Positions 60,016 through 64,000 of a stretch of 64,000 nucleotides of DNA are shown here, in pieces. The stretch covers positions 18,359,528 to 18,423,527 of the forward strand of contig OZ026851.1 of NCBI GenBank assembly GCA_964023205.1. Direction: 5' to 3'. This DNA comes from Lutraria lutraria. Lineage: Eukaryota > Mollusca > Bivalvia > Venerida > Mactridae. The notes under the pieces are model-generated. The model searched no databases. It saw only the letters and a program-made list of their open reading frames with translations, and was not told the origin of the DNA. The position numbers were made by a program, and so were the translations under genes. Numbering within the stretch: the first letter of the stretch is position 1; the number at the start of each line of letters is the position of its first letter.

Positions 60016-60140
60016 TTGACCCTCCTTCTCAGCCAATCAAATTGCTTGAATCTTGTATTAGCTCAGTTTTCTCATATTGGCCCTCCTTCTCAGCCAATCA
60101 AATTGCTTGAATCTTGTATTAGCTCAGTTTTCTCATATTG
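60016..60140 (+). repeat. 61-bp tandem duplication
   Basis: CCTCCTTCTCAGCCAATCAA, ATTGCTTGAATCTTGTATTA and GCTCAGTTTTCTCATATTG are repeated twice. A related AGCCAATCAAATTGCTT recurs at 60612. Confidence 0.85.
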
Positions 60141-60250
60141 ACCCTGATTTTCTAATATTGGCCTAGTTAACCTCTATATTGACCTGGTCTCTCTCATATA
60201 TCACTGGCATTTATTAATTATCACCAATATAATACAATTGATTAATAACT

Positions 60251-61176
60251 AGAACAACTATAACAAAACGTTATAGTTAGACGAATTACAAGAAGCATTG
60301 GTTTAAGTTTTTTGCATAAGTTGCTTTTTTCATATATGTTAATAAATCAGTGATTTGATATAGGCCCCGTTATTTGTCAGAGGGCAGTCGTATTGGCTCA
60401 AGGCCGAAGGCCGAGGGCCAAATACGACTGTTCCGAGGACAAATAACAGGGCCTATATAAAATCACTTATTTATTGACAATTTTTTTAAATAACCTTTTT
60501 ATCTGAATCAGTTTCATTCTATTTTTTTTGAAACCACATGAATAACAAATTACTTATACAAGATGGCCGCCATTTCAGCTAGAATCTATATCACTTTTTG
60601 GCCCTGCTCTAGCAGCCAATCAAATTGCTTAAAATCCGGGCCGGAAAGTGATATAGATATTGGCCCTCTTATTGGAAATGCCACTGTATTATTATGTCAG
60701 GCTGTAAACAAGTTACAAGGCTGATAATAAATAGTTATTTAATAATAAAGGATATTGACCGTCTACTTTATTCATTCCTCCATTATGACAAACAAATACA
60801 TTCATGTATATAATTCACATGTATATGGTATTACCATACCATACATCAATGGAATAAAGTACACCCTAAATACTACCAAATCCACCATAGTCTGATATGA
60901 TACAACCACATTAAACTTACATCTAATGATGTTCCCGATATTATGCCACGTTAACATCATAGAACGATGCCTACATTACTTACTTGCGTTGCAGACGTCA
61001 AACATGGCAGGTAACGCGACGAATAGCCAGTCCAATGATTGACCAATTAAATATGACCGAAATCACCATTAGCCAATCAAATGGCCAGGATTAGCCAAAC
61101 TAGTAATAGACAATACAGTAAGTACTCGCAAACAGCTATAATAAACAAATACTCGCAAGTACAATTCGTCTAGAAA
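60251..61176 (+). repeat. Dispersed repeat H, copy 2, carrying an insertion
   Basis: It matches 48211-48814 but is interrupted at about 60338-60750 by a sequence absent from copy 1, and it lacks about 65 bp after ATTATG at 60785. Confidence 0.75.
60341..60475. mobile_element. 135-bp near-perfect palindrome (foldback)
   Basis: The left arm AATAAATCAGTGATTTGATA through GCAGTCGTATTGGC is mirrored by the right arm through ACAAATAACAGGGCC and CACTTATTTATT. Arms are about 65 bp around a GGCCGAAGGCCG centre. It lies at the left edge of the insertion in repeat H copy 2. Confidence 0.8.
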
Positions 61177-61179
61177 ATC

Positions 61180-61970
61180 TGTACTTCAGAATAGAATAGA
61201 TTATATTACTGAACGGAATATATCAACATGTACTAATGAACAGGTTAGATTAGTCTATACAATGGAAAGAAATGTATTTATCTATGCCAATGAATGGTGA
61301 ATACCTTAACTATATCAATATGAGTATAAAAAAGAGAAGATAATCTATAATAACATTGATAACGATGATCGACAACCATTTGTTCAATTGATGAAATATA
61401 TGATCAATTGAGAAAGTTAACTTAATAAATACACCCAACACAGAACTTGTAACTCAAACATTCTACGAGGAAAAGACAGCTGCTATACTGCCACTGACCA
61501 AACCGATAGAATAAAATTCTTAAATTTAGTTCTTTAACAAGCCGCTATAATGATACAATTACTCAAATCTGATTACATATTAAAAGCACCTGCACCTGCA
61601 CTATAATATGCTGCAATATTCAAACTTGTGAAGTTACTGCATATATTGAACTTAAAGAAATAAAATAAAAAATTCAAATGTCACATTTTCATTTCTTCTT
61701 GTTGATCATTTTAGTTTTGGAATTCAAAGTCAATTTAACAGTTTAAGATGCTTCTGCATGAGTCTATTGACTCAGATCATTTCATGTGCTTTCCCGAACA
61801 CCACAGATCCCCACAGACCCTCTACTACCCAGTAATTCTTTTTACACTCTGAAACACTGTCAAATATTATGTTTATAACATGTTTTATTACAACAAAATA
61901 ACGTTTCAAAAAAAAAATGCAAACAATAATTTTCCCACCATATAATTATATAGTAAATGTATAAGAACTC
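61180..61970. other. AT-rich stretch, nothing recognised
   Basis: No coding frame of note, tandem repeat or terminal structure was seen. Confidence 0.4.
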
Positions 61971-61974
61971 CTGA

Positions 61975-62310
61975 GCTCAGAAATCACACTGGTCATGTTC
62001 ATCAAAGTATTCTAAACCGATTCTTAAAAGCCTGGTCTTATTCGATGCAGAAATAATTTCTCTTTAACCACCACCCAATCTTATATCCTTACACTGCTCT
62101 GAACTAGAGCAACAAGCCCTTTAACTTACAAAAGTATTTCGCGACATCGAAGTGACCTAAGTTTGTTTTCATTTAAATAGCTACAGAATAAATTTGTTTA
62201 TTCTTTCTTGATTTCATACCCACTCCGGTGTAAATCGAAAGAAAATCAAATTTGTTATCACTCACCACCAACGAATCCTTCAATGGATGGATACCTAAGG
62301 CATTATGATT
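61975..62310 (-). repeat. Dispersed repeat E, minus copy
   Basis: This is the reverse complement of 14392-14730. The minus ORF covering part of it (62173-62397) is a by-product of the repeat. Confidence 0.7.
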
Positions 62311-62427
62311 CAATATTTGATGATTCAATATTTGACTATTCAAATTCTCTGTGGCAATGATGAAACAGCTGATTACTAAAGGTGAAGGTTGCCACACCTC
62401 CGATTTTGACCAATCGTTGAGACTTAC

Positions 62428-62476
62428 CTTTCTGGAACGGCACGCAAATGGTATGGCGTTTAAACTGTGTCATCAT
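62428..62476 (-). CDS. Candidate first coding exon (unrecognised), minus strand
   Basis: A good initiation context (GCTGCCATGATGA) is followed by 16 codons (MMTQFKRHTICVPFQK) and a strong donor, AAAG/GTAAGT. The segment is more GC-rich than its neighbours. Exit phase 1 does not match the phase-0 entry of the receptor TM1 exon, so it could be the receptor's start only through an intervening exon. It may equally start another gene lying to the left, or be chance. No family is recognised. Confidence 0.2.
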
Positions 62477-62573
62477 GGCAGCGGAGAATCGAAATCAGAC
62501 GAAAGCATCAAATATTAAATCAAAATTTAAAGAACTACAGTCTTTGACGATAAACTGCAATGTAATGCATTAG
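62475..62573 (+). CDS. Candidate 32-codon ORF or first exon (unrecognised), plus strand
   Basis: ATGGCAGCGG, a good initiation context, opens a short lysine- and asparagine-rich frame (MAAENRNQTKASNIKSKFKE then LQ) ending at a TAG. Its start overlaps the antisense start of the minus-strand candidate at 62428-62476. At most one of the two is likely to be real. Nothing else supports translation. Confidence 0.12.
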   Translation: MAAENRNQTKASNIKSKFKELQSLTINCNVMH

Positions 62574-63008
62574 GACTGGGTACCGCGAGTAAAAATTATA
62601 CCGCGGTAAAACACGGTATTTACAAGATACCACGGTATACCTTGTTCTTTATCAAGTCTTGTCCAGCTATAGCAGTGCTTGTTAAAATTGATTATTAATT
62701 GATGATAGAGTGAATGTTTAGTCTGAATTTATGTTTGGTATGAAAGGAGACAAATGTCTATCACAAAATTTACAGATTTTTCCTTCAATTTCTTTGGCTC
62801 TTTCTTCTACTACTTTTATCTTGTTGTTGCAATATTATTAAAAATGTAATCGGGGATGTTTTTATGAACTCGGAATAAAAGTCCATTCAGTTTTAGACAT
62901 AAACTGAATAACAAAAAAATAACATTTTGAGGTCATTTTCAAATGACTTACACTGTGTCCTGGCAAATGGAAATTTCATCCTGAATATTCATCACATGAT
63001 TAAATATT

Positions 63009-63606
63009 AGGGCTGTCATGATATACCGATATACCGGTGTATCGCGGCATTTGCCAGAAAAAAATCGTATCGCGATACAGCAATGGCGTACCGGTTTTTC
63101 AATTGTATTTCTTTCATTTAAGACAGTGGATGAATACAGAAGGTATTTTGGTCCAATGATCGTCTTTACCAACGCAGAAGCGAGTAAAATTATGTTGAAA
63201 TACTTAAATGGTCGAATTTTCGTCAACCTAATCTTGTATGATATACTTAAAGATCGACAACTTGCCAGTCATATTTTAACTGACCATGCTAATGTATGTT
63301 GTTTGTTTGCACCTGATCGGCCGAGTGCTAATTTCGAAGACTTACGTATGACGATGATGACATCACAGATATTCGTCTCCGAATTACGTTGGCAATAAAC
63401 ATGGCGGCATTGACTGCTAGCATTTACGTTTCAAAAGGCGAGCATGGGTCTGAACAGCACCTAATTAATACAGTACCTTACTCTTAATTAGTTGCTAATG
63501 TGTTTAGTGATTATTCAGATAAAATACCGGTATTTTGCGATGATACCGCGGTATGGTACCGTCGGACCTTTATATCACGGTATACCGGTAATACCGCGCA
63601 CCCTTA
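63009..63606. mobile_element. 598-bp element with ATACCGGTAT-rich inverted ends
   Basis: The left end GGGCTGTCATGATATACCGA and the right end GGTATACCGGTAATACCGCG with CACCC are imperfect inverted repeats dominated by GGTATACC motifs. A fragment with similar motifs (ATACCGCGGTAAAACACGG) lies at 62575-62640. The plus ORF at 63018-63398 spans the interior; it is not recognised and includes terminal repeat sequence. Confidence 0.55.
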
Positions 63607-63695
63607 TAATGCATACATCATCGTCAAATATTTGACTACTTATAGTTAAATACAAATATATTATAAAATGTAACAATACCAGAGCTATTATATAA

Positions 63696-63816
63696 ATATC
63701 ACATCCCACAGAAACAAGTAATCAATCAAACGCCACGGTCGACATTACCTTACCAAGAGTGAAAATTACGTTCTATTACTTGTCAAGGATGAAAATTACA
63801 TTGTGGGATGTGCTCA
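63696..63816. repeat. Inverted repeat CACATCCCACA / TGTGGGATGTG
   Basis: An 11-bp perfect inverted pair encloses about 95 bp containing a direct repeat (AAGAGTGAAAATTACG and AAGGATGAAAATTAC). It may be a small MITE. Confidence 0.45.
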
Positions 63817-64000
63817 AACTCAGAGTTTGCCGTTCCCGCTACGATCACACTAACCTATGTCAACGTCTAAGAAATAGTCCGGCTTCACAATGACAGACGC
63901 GTGATTTAAAAATGGTGACAACACCTCAAAAAGAAACATAGACTGTGTTGTTTTGTTTACTAGTATCTGAAAAGAATCGCACACATAAACTAAATGAATA

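Noticed and set aside
62269..62397. Minus ORF with a phase-0 donor GTG/GTGAGT, considered as the receptor N-terminus
   Set aside because: The donor and surrounding sequence belong to dispersed repeat E, present also at 14392-14730.

Overview
The window looks like an AT-rich, repeat-dense invertebrate nuclear genome segment. The single confident gene is a lophotrochozoan-type neuropeptide GPCR. The interspersed repeats (tandem-core elements with terminal hairpins, tRNA-headed SINEs, TTAA-flanked and TA-flanked MITEs) are of the kind common in bivalve molluscs. The bivalve assignment is inference. There is no bacterial-style gene organisation, rRNA, convincing functional tRNA or CRISPR array.

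Gene: a minus-strand receptor is split into eight recognised exons (43478 down to 2171, spanning about 41 kb). All join with GT-AG boundaries and compatible phases into a 489-residue seven-helix protein that lacks only its extreme N-terminus. Its sequence matches the crustacean cardioactive peptide (CCAP) / neuropeptide S receptor class: RMNFFI after TM1, D in TM2, a TM3 Cys paired with an ECL2 Cys, SIDRVDAI, GIIPQAKIRTLKM before TM6, SWCPYF in TM6, QSLAPLNSAANP and NPIIY in TM7, then a Cys-rich start to a 189-residue tail. The first coding exon(s) were not found and may lie in 43.5-64 kb or beyond the window.

Layout: 0-2 kb upstream repeats including a TTAA-flanked MITE; 2.2-11.6 kb the 3' half of the receptor gene (C-tail, TM7/6, third loop, TM5, TM4) with three tandem-core elements and two minisatellites; 11.6-39.2 kb one 27.6-kb intron filled with MITEs, SINEs, inverted-repeat modules, a tandem-core element and two large minisatellites (30.1-30.9 and 35.2-36.8 kb); 39.2-43.5 kb the TM3, TM2 and TM1 exons; 43.5-64 kb further repeats, including a 32-bp satellite of more than 2 kb (52.6-54.7 kb) that has been interrupted by a tandem-core element.

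Most of the biology outside the receptor is transposon history. A SINE is split by a TTAA MITE, an occupied site can be compared with an empty paralogue, one tandem-core element has its 5' end inverted to its 3' side, and a minisatellite includes the 3' splice site of the TM3 exon. Three weak coding candidates (a 63-aa ORF with a signal-peptide-like start, and two overlapping antisense starts near 62.47 kb) are listed with low confidence.
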